From NCBI GenBank assembly GCA_025928535.1, contig JAICJJ010000234.1, positions 1 to 5,431 of the forward strand: DNA of 5,431 nt. Direction: 5' to 3'. This stretch comes from Thermomicrobiales bacterium. Lineage in GTDB: Bacteria; Chloroflexota; Chloroflexia; Thermomicrobiales; UBA6265. Under the pieces are notes generated by a model. The model was not told the origin of the DNA and searched no databases. It saw only the letters and a program-made list of their open reading frames with translations. The stretch's first letter is position 1; each line of letters opens with the position of its first letter. The position numbers and the translations under genes are program-made. Positions 1 through 5,431 of the stretch are shown piece by piece.

Positions 1-558
1 CTGATCTTCCTTTTCTATTACAAATTGAATTGGGCGCCGCCGCCGGTCGGCCAATTCGGCCTCGACGTCTTTCCGCCGCCGCCGGTCACCGGGATGAGCC
101 TGGTCGACAGCTTGCTCGCCCACGATGGCGACGCCTTCTGGTCGGCGGCGAAGCACCTCGTCTTGCCCGAATTGACGTTGATCTTGATCTACATCGGCGG
201 CGTGGTGCGGATGACCTCGACCGCGATGTCGGAAATGCTCGATTCCGGCTTCATCCGCTACGCGAAAGCGAACGGCTTGCCGAACGGCGTTGTCGTCCGC
301 TACGCCTTGCGCAACGCGCTGCCGCCGGTCGTGACCGTCCTCGGCATCATCTACGGCTTTCTCCTCGGCGGCGCGGTGCTGGTCGAAACGGTCTTTGCCT
401 GGGGCGGCATCGGCCAGTACGCCGTCCAGTCGATCGTCAATTCCGATTACCTGGCGATTCAGGGGTTCGTGCTGGTCGCGGCGGTCTTCACCCTCTTCGT
501 CTACCTCGTCATCGACATCGTCTATTTCTTCCTCGATCCCCGCGCCGGATTGCATTGA
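1..558 (+). CDS. Dpp/Opp-type ABC transporter permease, DppB-like (5' partial)
   Basis: This is an inner-membrane permease subunit of a peptide/nickel-type ABC importer. The reading frame is open from base 1, so the true start lies upstream; 185 residues are visible, and roughly the N-terminal 130-150 residues of a usual 310-340 residue DppB are missing. Visible hydrophobic spans are the tail of one at residues 1-7, then about 56-76, 108-130 and 155-178. Between the second and third is the cytoplasmic EAA-type coupling loop, about residues 82-114, with the family pattern GFIRYAKANGL followed by RYALRNALPPVVTVLG; this loop docks onto the ATPases. A proline-rich periplasmic-type loop (APPPVG, FPPPPVTG) follows the first span, as in DppB proteins. 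The gene is followed 10 bases later by the DppC-like permease, the standard B-C-D-F order. Family assignment is firm; the transported substrate cannot be read from it. Confidence 0.93.
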   Translation: MIFLFYYKLNWAPPPVGQFGLDVFPPPPVTGMSLVDSLLAHDGDAFWSAAKHLVLPELTLILIYIGGVVRMTSTAMSEMLDSGFIRYAKANGLPNGVVVRYALRNALPPVVTVLGIIYGFLLGGAVLVETVFAWGGIGQYAVQSIVNSDYLAIQGFVLVAAVFTLFVYLVIDIVYFFLDPRAGLH

Positions 559-560
559 GG
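557..560 (+). promoter_or_regulatory. Ribosome binding site of the DppC-like permease
   Basis: GAGG overlaps the TGA stop of the upstream permease and lies 8 bases before the ATG at 569. It supports that start over any far-upstream start in the same frame, which would overlap the preceding gene. An ATG at 561 is followed one codon later by TGA and is not a usable gene start. Confidence 0.7.
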
Positions 561-568
561 ATGGCGTG

Positions 569-1501
569 ATGGAGAGCGTCCAGAGTGCGGCCGCGATCGA
601 TGTCGCGAGTGTGCCGGCCGCGCCGGCGGCAGTCGGCGGGTTTCGCGGCGAAGCGCGCTATTTCGCCTATTTCACCCGCCGCCGGCCGCTGTTCATCTTC
701 GGGCTGGTCGTCGTGCTGCTGTCGCTCGTCGCCGCCGCCGTCGGCCCGTACGTGGCGCCGTACGATCCGATCAAGGCGACGATGGACATCCTGCAGCCGC
801 CGTCGGCCAGCCACTGGATGGGCACCGACGCCTCCGGCTCGGATGTCTTTTCCCGCGTGCTGGTCGCCACCCGGATCGATCTGGTGATCGCCCTGGCGGC
901 GACGGCGATTTCGCTGCTGGTCGGCACGCCGCTCGGCGGCCTGGCCGGGTTCTGGTCGTCGTCGCGCGGCGGCACGCGCTGGGCGAGCGAATTGCTGTTG
1001 CGGCTGATGGACATCATCCAGTCGTTTCCGGTCTTCATTCTGGCGCTGGCGCTGGTGGCCGTCAGCGGGCCGAACGCCCGCAACGTGATCGCGGGCATCG
1101 CCTTCGTCAACATTCCGATCTTCCTGCGGCTGACCCGCAGCGCCGTCCTGACGACCCAGCATCGGGCGTTTGTCGATGCGGCGCGGGTCAGCGGCGAATC
1201 GGACCTCGGCATCGTCTTCCGCCATGTGTTGCCGAATTCGCTGGCGCCGGCGCTCGTCAACGCCTCGGCGACGGTCGGCTGGTCGATTCTCCTGACGGCG
1301 GGGCTCAGTTTCGTCGGCGCGGGCGTGCGGCCCCCGACGCCGGAATGGGGGGCGATCATCGCCCAGGGAGCCGAGCAACTGGTCAGTGGCCACTGGTGGA
1401 TCAGTTTTTTCCCGGGGCTGGCGCTGGCGACGACCGTGTTCGGCTATGCCATCGTCGGCGACGGACTGCGCCAATTTCTCGATCCGACGAAGCGGGTGTG
1501 A
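569..1501 (+). CDS. Dpp/Opp-type ABC transporter permease, DppC-like
   Basis: This is the second inner-membrane permease (310 residues, normal for DppC), which pairs with the DppB-like subunit to form the translocation path. An Ala/Val-rich cytoplasmic leader of about 38 residues precedes the first membrane span (about 41-60). Next come the DppC hallmarks VAPYDP (62-67), PPS..HWMGTD (77-87) and SRVLVATRIDL (95-105). Further spans lie at about 105-128, 152-166, 172-186, 226-250 and 279-297. The EAA-type loop is FVDAARVSGESDL through RHVLPNSLAP (201-227), followed by LSFVGAGVRPPTPEWGAII (246-264), a strong family signature. The usual GTDxxGRD reads GTDASGSD here, with Ser91 replacing Arg. The start is the ATG with a GAGG 8 bases upstream. 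The ATPase gene follows after 6 bases. Family assignment is firm; substrate unknown. Confidence 0.94.
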   Translation: MESVQSAAAIDVASVPAAPAAVGGFRGEARYFAYFTRRRPLFIFGLVVVLLSLVAAAVGPYVAPYDPIKATMDILQPPSASHWMGTDASGSDVFSRVLVATRIDLVIALAATAISLLVGTPLGGLAGFWSSSRGGTRWASELLLRLMDIIQSFPVFILALALVAVSGPNARNVIAGIAFVNIPIFLRLTRSAVLTTQHRAFVDAARVSGESDLGIVFRHVLPNSLAPALVNASATVGWSILLTAGLSFVGAGVRPPTPEWGAIIAQGAEQLVSGHWWISFFPGLALATTVFGYAIVGDGLRQFLDPTKRV

Positions 1502-1507
1502 AGGCCG

Positions 1508-2344
1508 ATGGAACCGCTCCTCGACGTTCGCCAACTCACGACCGACTACGTGACCTACGCCGGGACGGTCCGCGCGGTCGATCGGGTCGATTTGCAGGTG
1601 TTTCCCGGCGAATTGATCGGCGTGGTCGGCACCGCCGCCTCGGGCAAGTCGACCCTCGCCTATTCGATTCTCAACCTCGTGCCGCCGCCGGGGCGCATCG
1701 TCGGCGGCGAGGTCTGGTTCGAAGGGCAAAATCTGCTGACGTTGCCGGAGAAGCGGCTGCAGCAGGTGCGCGGCTCCCGAATCGGCCTGATCGTGCCCGA
1801 TCCGCGTCGCCATCTGAATCCGTTGATGCGCGTCGGCGACCAGATCGCGGCCGTGATGCGGGCGCATCAGCGCGTCGGCAAGGCGACGGCGCAGGCGCGG
1901 GCGCGCGACCTGATCGCGACGGTCGGCATCCCCGACCCGGAATGGCGCATGCGGTCGTATCCGCACGAATTGTCGGGCGGGATGTGCCAGCGGATCGCGA
2001 TCGCGATGGCGGTGGCCAACAACCCGAACCTGATCCTTGCCGACGAACCGACCGCCGGCCTCGACGTCACGGTGCAGGTGCAGATTCTCGATTTGCTGCG
2101 CGACGCCGCGCGCCGGCAAGGCTCGGCGACAATGATCGTGACGCGCGATCTCGGCATCGTCGCCCACTATTGCCAGCGGGTCGCGGTCATGCATGAAGGA
2201 CGGATCGTCGAGGTGGCCGACACGCGAGCGTTTTTCGCCGACGCGGGACCGATCGGCCAATCGCTCTTGCGGGCGACCATGCTGGCGCGCGGCGAGACGG
2301 CCGCGGCGCCGGATTCGGACACCGTGGCGAGCGCGCGGAGATGA
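1508..2344 (+). CDS. Dpp/Opp-type ABC transporter ATPase, DppD-like, with altered Q- and H-loops
   Basis: This is a cytoplasmic nucleotide-binding subunit of the importer (278 residues; family usually about 320-340). Walker A is GTAASGKST (41-49), the signature is LSGGM (155-159), and Walker B ends LILADEPT with Asp179 and Glu180, so ATP binding and the catalytic glutamate look intact. Two usually invariant residues are changed. The Q-loop reads LIVPDP, with Pro97 (codon 1796-1798) where the family has Gln. The switch position reads MIVTRDLG, with Arg213 (codon 2144-2146) in place of His. The protein stops soon after the ABC core and lacks the C-terminal oligopeptide-transporter tail with its cysteines. 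The reading frame is clean, so this is not an obvious pseudogene. The ATG has GAAGG only 3 bases upstream; a later start would remove the first strand of the domain, so coupling to the upstream gene is likely. The stop overlaps the next start (ATGA). I infer a mainly structural or regulatory ATP site. Confidence 0.92.
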   Translation: MEPLLDVRQLTTDYVTYAGTVRAVDRVDLQVFPGELIGVVGTAASGKSTLAYSILNLVPPPGRIVGGEVWFEGQNLLTLPEKRLQQVRGSRIGLIVPDPRRHLNPLMRVGDQIAAVMRAHQRVGKATAQARARDLIATVGIPDPEWRMRSYPHELSGGMCQRIAIAMAVANNPNLILADEPTAGLDVTVQVQILDLLRDAARRQGSATMIVTRDLGIVAHYCQRVAVMHEGRIVEVADTRAFFADAGPIGQSLLRATMLARGETAAAPDSDTVASARR

Positions 2345-3369
2345 ACGTGGCGAACGCGACCGCGAACGAACCGATCCTGCGAGTCGAACGCCTCGACAAG
2401 CATTTTCCGATCGCCGGCTCGAATCTGACGGTGCAGGCGGCGACCGACGTCAGTTTCACGATCGGCCGCGGCGAAACGCTCGGGCTGGTCGGCGAGTCGG
2501 GCAGCGGCAAGACGACGGTCGGCCGCTGCCTGTTGCGGTTGACCGACCCGACCGCCGGCCGGATCGTCTTCGCCGGCCAGGACATCACGACGCTGTCCGG
2601 CCACGCGTTGCGGCGGCTGCGGCCCCGCATCCAGATGGTCTTTCAGGACCCGCACGATTCGCTCAATCCGCGCCATCGCATCGCCGACATCGTCGCCGAG
2701 CCGCTTCGCCTCGCCGGCATGCACGACGCTCGGGAGCGGGCGGCGCGGGTCGGCGAATTGCTGGAGATGGTGCAACTGCGCGGCTTCGGCGACCGCTTCC
2801 CACACCAGTTGACGGGCGGCCAGGCGCAGCGGGTGGCGATCGCTCGCGCCATCGCCACCAAGCCGGATCTGATCGTGCTCGACGAGCCGACGTCGGCGCT
2901 CGATATCGCGGTGCGGGCCGATATCATCAACCTCCTGATGCGGTTGCAACGCGAATTCGGCGCGTCGTATCTCTTCATCTCGCACGATCTGACGGCGGTG
3001 CGGCATATCGCCGATCGGGTCGCGATCATGTATTTGGGGCAACTGATGGAAATCGCGCCGGCCCACGCGCTCTTTCGCAATCAACTCCATCCCTATGGCA
3101 AGGCGCTCCTGTCGTCGGTGCTCTATCCCGACCCGACGGCGACGCCCGCGCGGTTCGTGCTCGAAGGCGAGATTCCGAGCCCGATCCACGTGCCGCCCGC
3201 CTGTCCGCTGCACACCCGCTGTCCGCTGGCGCGCCCGGAATGCGCCACGATTCCAATTTGGCTGGAAGAATTGGCCCCGGGCCATGCCACCGCCTGCACC
3301 CGCGCGATTGCGGAAAGCTGGACAACTGTGCCCGACGTGGAACCCGTCGCCGCGATGGTCGGCGATTGA
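2341..3369 (+). CDS. Dpp/Opp-type ABC transporter ATPase, DppF-like
   Basis: This is the second cytoplasmic ATPase of the importer (342 residues, typical length), and all its own catalytic motifs are intact. These are Walker A GESGSGKTT (51-59), Q-loop MVFQDP with Gln102, signature LTGGQ (157-161, Thr for the usual Ser), Walker B LIVLDEPTSALD with Asp181 and Glu182, and LFISHDL with switch His215. The C-terminal oligopeptide-transporter domain is present, with HPYGKALLSSV (250-260), GEIPSP, and cysteines 288, 294, 301 and 319 in the C-x5-C-x6-C-x17-C arrangement that in related Opp/Dpp ATPases binds an iron-sulfur cluster. The ATG overlaps the upstream stop by 4 bases. GGAG at 2337-2340 touches that ATG directly, so a GTG at 2347, 6 bases from GGAG, is a plausible alternative start costing two residues. 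It probably supplies most of the ATP hydrolysis, given the altered partner. Confidence 0.95.
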   Translation: MNVANATANEPILRVERLDKHFPIAGSNLTVQAATDVSFTIGRGETLGLVGESGSGKTTVGRCLLRLTDPTAGRIVFAGQDITTLSGHALRRLRPRIQMVFQDPHDSLNPRHRIADIVAEPLRLAGMHDARERAARVGELLEMVQLRGFGDRFPHQLTGGQAQRVAIARAIATKPDLIVLDEPTSALDIAVRADIINLLMRLQREFGASYLFISHDLTAVRHIADRVAIMYLGQLMEIAPAHALFRNQLHPYGKALLSSVLYPDPTATPARFVLEGEIPSPIHVPPACPLHTRCPLARPECATIPIWLEELAPGHATACTRAIAESWTTVPDVEPVAAMVGD

Positions 3370-3387
3370 GGCGGGTAGGTCGAACGT

Positions 3388-3393
3388 GAGGAG
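3388..3393 (+). promoter_or_regulatory. Ribosome binding site of the C45-type hydrolase
   Basis: GAGGAG is a near-perfect Shine-Dalgarno sequence 9 bases before the ATG at 3403, inside the 33-base gap after the DppF-like gene. It is the strongest such site in the window, so the first enzyme gene may be translated independently of the transporter genes. No hairpin or promoter is evident in the gap, which argues for one continuous transcript. Confidence 0.7.
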
Positions 3394-3402
3394 ACGACGC
3401 AG

Positions 3403-4398
3403 ATGAGCGCGCAGGCATCGACGCTGACGACCCGACCGGTTCCCGGCTGCACGATCGCCGCCGCGACGGGCGGGGCGACCGCCGACGGTCGGCCATTGTT
3501 GATGGCGACCAGCGACGATCCGTTCGCAACTCGAACCCGGCTGGTGGTCGAAGATGGACCGGGGCGGCGCTTTCTCGCCACCCAGATCATCTCGCCGCCG
3601 CCGATGGTGTCATGGAGCAACATGCACACCCGGGGCGTCAACGCTGCCGGCTTCGCCTACGTCTGGTCGTATGTGACGCCGGCCCACGAGCCGAACGACA
3701 AAACGGCGATCGGCATTCCCTACTATCAGTGGGGCCGACTTGTGCTCGCCGAAGCCGCCGGCATCGACGACGCGCTGGCGCTGCTCGACCGCCATCCGCG
3801 CGCGTTTCACGGCAACTTTCTCTTCGCCGACGCGAGCGGCGAGATTTGCCTGGTCGAAGTCGGCACGCAATCGCTGTGCGTCGCCGAGCGCACCCGCGAC
3901 GGCGCGATCGGGCGCAGCAACCACTGGACATCGGCGCCGGGCCGGTCGGTCGAAGACGCCGACCTCGCCTGCTCGTCCGGCCATCGCTGCGACCGGGTCA
4001 ACGAACTCCTTGCCGAGGCTCATGGCCGGATCGATCGTGAGACCTTGATGGCGATCTGCCGGGATCATGCCGGGCGCGACGATCCCGCGATCGGCTATTC
4101 GATTTGCGCCCACGGCCGGCCCGAGCAAGGCGACGCCTGGTTCGGCACGGTCAGTTCGGAAGTGATCGAGCCGGCGTCCCGCACGCTCTGGTATTGCTAC
4201 GGGTGGCCGTGCGGCGAATCGCCGGATGACCCGGCGCGGCAGCCGTTCCAGGAGCATTCCTGGGGAGCCTATCTGCCGTTCGAGTTGGATCGCATGGACG
4301 GTGGCGTTCACGTCGCGATCGATGGTCGCTTGACCGTCGCCGGCTGGCGACACGTCGGTAGCGCGACGGCGCGGGATCGAGTCGCGGCGCTTGCCTGA
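3403..4398 (+). CDS. C45-family Ntn hydrolase (acyl-CoA:6-aminopenicillanate acyltransferase-like)
   Basis: This 331-residue protein belongs by motif to the Ntn hydrolases related to isopenicillin-N acyltransferase (AAT) and C45/C69 peptidases, which cleave or transfer acyl groups at amide bonds. The probable nucleophile is Cys16 in PGCT, preceded by Gly15, matching the Gly-Cys-Thr self-cleavage site of AAT. It would leave a 15-residue propeptide. Further family-like patches are [15 protein letters not shown] (25-39), GVNAAGFAY (78-86), [17 protein letters not shown] (136-152), RSNHW (171-175), [13 protein letters not shown] (191-203), ICAHG (234-238) and [22 protein letters not shown] (249-270, here the C-terminal strand region). 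There is no signal peptide or membrane span, so it is probably cytoplasmic. The ATG has GAGGAG 9 bases upstream. Its place between a peptide-type importer and cyclase/HyuA genes suggests it deacylates the imported compound. Family is likely; substrate unknown. Confidence 0.82.
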   Translation: MSAQASTLTTRPVPGCTIAAATGGATADGRPLLMATSDDPFATRTRLVVEDGPGRRFLATQIISPPPMVSWSNMHTRGVNAAGFAYVWSYVTPAHEPNDKTAIGIPYYQWGRLVLAEAAGIDDALALLDRHPRAFHGNFLFADASGEICLVEVGTQSLCVAERTRDGAIGRSNHWTSAPGRSVEDADLACSSGHRCDRVNELLAEAHGRIDRETLMAICRDHAGRDDPAIGYSICAHGRPEQGDAWFGTVSSEVIEPASRTLWYCYGWPCGESPDDPARQPFQEHSWGAYLPFELDRMDGGVHVAIDGRLTVAGWRHVGSATARDRVAALA

Positions 4399-4436
4399 CG
4401 GCGCGGCGCGAATTGTGGGGCGGCACAGCCCGAAGC

Positions 4437-4441
4437 GAGGA
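4437..4441 (+). promoter_or_regulatory. Ribosome binding site deciding the start of the D-glutamate cyclase family gene
   Basis: GAGGA sits 4 bases before the ATG at 4446. The same frame is open 11 codons further upstream to a TTG at 4413, but that codon has no Shine-Dalgarno sequence and the extra residues do not resemble the family, so 4446 is preferred. The 47-base gap from 4399 to 4445 is the longest in the window; I see no convincing terminator or operator in it. Confidence 0.65.
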
Positions 4442-4445
4442 ACGA

Positions 4446-5249
4446 ATGGAACTGGTCGAAACCGCAACGGCCGTCGTCACCCCGGCGGACGCGCGCGCCC
4501 GGATGCGGCGGGGCGAGTGGACGAACATCACGTCGGGCATCGCGCCGGGGTTCGCCCAGGCGAATCTCGTGATCCTGCCGCGCGACCTCGCCTACGATTT
4601 TCTCCTCTTTTGCACCCGCAATCCCAAACCGTGCCCGTTGCTCGACGTCACCGAAGCGGGTTCGCCGGTTCCGCGCTTCGCCGCGCCCGACGCCGATCTG
4701 CGGAGCGACCTGCCCCGCTATCGCGTCTACCGCCATGGCGAACTGGTCGACGAGCCGGTTTCGATCGCGTCGTACTGGTCGGACGATCTGGTCGCCTTTC
4801 TGCTCGGCTGCAGTTTCACCTTCGAGCATGGGCTTCGCGACGCGGGCATTCCGCTGCGCCATCTCGAATGCGGCTGCAACGTGCCGATGTATCGGACCAA
4901 TGTCGAATGCCGGCCGGCTGGCGTGTTTCATGGGCCGCTCGTCGTCTCGATGCGGCCGATTCCGGCCGCGATGGTCGCGAAGGCGGTCCAGATTTCGGGG
5001 CGCTATCCTGCCGTCCACGGGGCGCCGGTCCATGCCGGCGCGCCGGCATCACTCGGGATCGGCGATCTGGCGCGGCCCGACTGGGGCGACGCGGTTCCGC
5101 TGCGGGAGGACGACGTGCCTGTGTTCTGGGCGTGCGGCGTCACGCCGCAAGCGGTCGCGATGGCGACCCGGCCGCCGTTGATGATCACCCACGCGCCGGG
5201 CCACATGTTCGTCACCGACATTCCGATCGCGTCGCTGGCGAGCGACTGA
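4446..5249 (+). CDS. D-glutamate cyclase / putative hydro-lyase family protein (YcsI, DUF1445)
   Basis: This 267-residue cytoplasmic protein has the family's usual length and matches it along its whole span. Conserved patches in order are [17 protein letters not shown] (29-45), [12 protein letters not shown] (55-66), [10 protein letters not shown] (69-78), [15 protein letters not shown] (84-98), [17 protein letters not shown] (111-127), [15 protein letters not shown] (138-152), VVSMRP (166-171), HGAPVHAG (191-198), [10 protein letters not shown] (226-235) and [12 protein letters not shown] (247-258). Bacterial members are mostly annotated as putative hydro-lyases; the mammalian mitochondrial homologue (DGLUCY) converts D-glutamate to 5-oxo-D-proline. 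Bacillus subtilis ycsI lies in a cluster with 5-oxoprolinase (pxpABC/kip) genes, and here too a HyuA/oxoprolinase-family gene follows, 28 bases downstream. That makes a role in 5-oxoproline or related lactam metabolism plausible. Family firm; reaction in this organism inferred. Confidence 0.93.
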   Translation: MELVETATAVVTPADARARMRRGEWTNITSGIAPGFAQANLVILPRDLAYDFLLFCTRNPKPCPLLDVTEAGSPVPRFAAPDADLRSDLPRYRVYRHGELVDEPVSIASYWSDDLVAFLLGCSFTFEHGLRDAGIPLRHLECGCNVPMYRTNVECRPAGVFHGPLVVSMRPIPAAMVAKAVQISGRYPAVHGAPVHAGAPASLGIGDLARPDWGDAVPLREDDVPVFWACGVTPQAVAMATRPPLMITHAPGHMFVTDIPIASLASD

Positions 5250-5266
5250 CCAGCCGAATCGCAGAC

Positions 5267-5271
5267 AAGGA
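5267..5271 (+). promoter_or_regulatory. Ribosome binding site supporting a GTG start of the hydantoinase A-like gene
   Basis: AAGGA lies 6 bases before a GTG at 5278. No in-frame ATG is available before the conserved N-terminal motif, so GTG is the probable start. The codons just after it are two and a half copies of CAACGA (5281-5295), an A-rich stretch in a GC-rich context that would keep the start region unstructured. Confidence 0.65.
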
Positions 5272-5277
5272 CTCCAC

Positions 5278-5431
5278 GTGCAACGACAACGACAAATCAG
5301 GATCGGCGTCGATACCGGCGGCACGTTCACCGACATCGTCGCCGTCGATCCCGCGACCGGCGCATTGACCGTCGGCAAGACGCTGACGACGCCGGACGAC
5401 CCGTCGCGCGCGATCGACGTCGGCATTGGCC
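5278..5431 (+). CDS. Hydantoinase A / 5-oxoprolinase family protein, N-terminus (3' partial)
   Basis: The first 51 codons are visible before the window ends; family members are several hundred residues long (about 650-700 for HyuA). After a short basic QRQRQ leader comes RIGVDTGGTFTDIVAVD (8-24), then TGAL (27-30) and TPDDPSRAIDVGI (38-50). This is the characteristic start of the HyuA/oxoprolinase N-terminal domain, whose DTGGTFTD loop is part of the ATP-binding fold. HyuA proteins act with a HyuB subunit in ATP-driven opening of hydantoins, N-methylhydantoin, 5-oxoproline or related rings, or in acetone/acetophenone carboxylation, so a hyuB-like gene is expected next, outside the window. GTG is the likely start, backed by AAGGA 6 bases upstream. 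Family assignment is firm on this motif; which ring or ketone it acts on cannot be told from 51 residues. Confidence 0.88.
   Translation, partial: MQRQRQIRIGVDTGGTFTDIVAVDPATGALTVGKTLTTPDDPSRAIDVGIG

Noticed and set aside
395..568. A 58-codon upstream extension of the DppC-like frame.
   Set aside because: It overlaps the DppB-like gene, encodes a Ser/Arg-rich stretch unlike any permease, and the ATG at 569 has a proper GAGG upstream.
1796..2146. The DppD-like gene as a decaying pseudogene, because of its altered Q- and H-loops.
   Set aside because: The frame is intact, the other nucleotide-binding motifs are well preserved, and the gene is coupled by overlap to a fully functional-looking partner.
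509..2260. A very long open reading frame (583 codons) on the minus strand opposite the DppC- and DppD-like genes.
   Set aside because: Its translation is dominated by Arg, Asp, His, Gln and Pro with no recognisable domain, as expected for the antisense of GC-rich coding sequence, and it lies opposite two genes with clear family motifs.
2167..3285. A long minus-strand open frame (372 codons) opposite the DppF-like gene.
   Set aside because: It has the same low-complexity, Arg-rich composition and no domain, and the + strand gene carries every ABC ATPase motif. It is an antisense shadow.
4399..4445. The GC-rich 47-base gap before the cyclase-family gene, as a possible terminator or internal promoter.
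   Set aside because: No stem of useful length followed by a T-run, and no -35/-10 pair, could be picked out; it contains only the ribosome binding site.
5281..5295. The CAACGA repeat as a possible regulatory or mobile-element repeat.
   Set aside because: Only two and a half copies are present, all within codons 2-6 of the HyuA-like gene (QRQRQ). It looks like an A-rich start region rather than a repeat element.

Overview
The window is GC-rich with strong G/C preference at third codon positions. All genes lie on the + strand and are packed tightly, with gaps of 6 to 47 bases and one 4-base overlap. This looks like an interior segment of one bacterial catabolic operon. Both ends cut through genes, so the promoter, the terminator, the usual solute-binding-protein gene and any regulator lie outside. 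The host cannot be named from this sequence. A GC-rich bacterium (for example Alphaproteobacteria, Actinobacteria or Chloroflexota) would fit, but I see no taxon-specific marker.

Bases 1-3369 encode four parts of a dipeptide/oligopeptide/nickel-type (Dpp/Opp, PepT family) ABC importer: the C-terminal part of a DppB-like permease, a complete DppC-like permease, a DppD-like ATPase and a DppF-like ATPase. The DppD-like subunit is unusual. Its Walker A, signature and Walker B motifs are intact, but the Q-loop glutamine is a proline and the switch histidine is an arginine. It also ends before the cysteine-bearing C-terminal tail that its partner retains. The pair should therefore form one consensus and one degenerate ATP site.

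Bases 3403-5431 encode enzymes: a C45-type (acyl-CoA:6-aminopenicillanate acyltransferase-like) Ntn hydrolase with a probable Gly-Cys self-cleavage site, a D-glutamate cyclase/putative hydro-lyase of the YcsI/DUF1445 family, and the first 51 codons of a hydantoinase A/5-oxoprolinase family protein.

Taken together, the layout suggests uptake of a peptide-like or N-acylated small molecule. An Ntn amidohydrolase would then cleave the amide, and a lactam/hydantoin-type step would follow, in which the cyclase and the ATP-dependent HyuA-like enzyme handle cyclic imide or 5-oxoproline-like intermediates. The families are clear from sequence; the substrate and the order of steps are inference. No RNA genes, CRISPR arrays, insertion sequences, clear terminators or stretches over 300 bases without a gene were seen.
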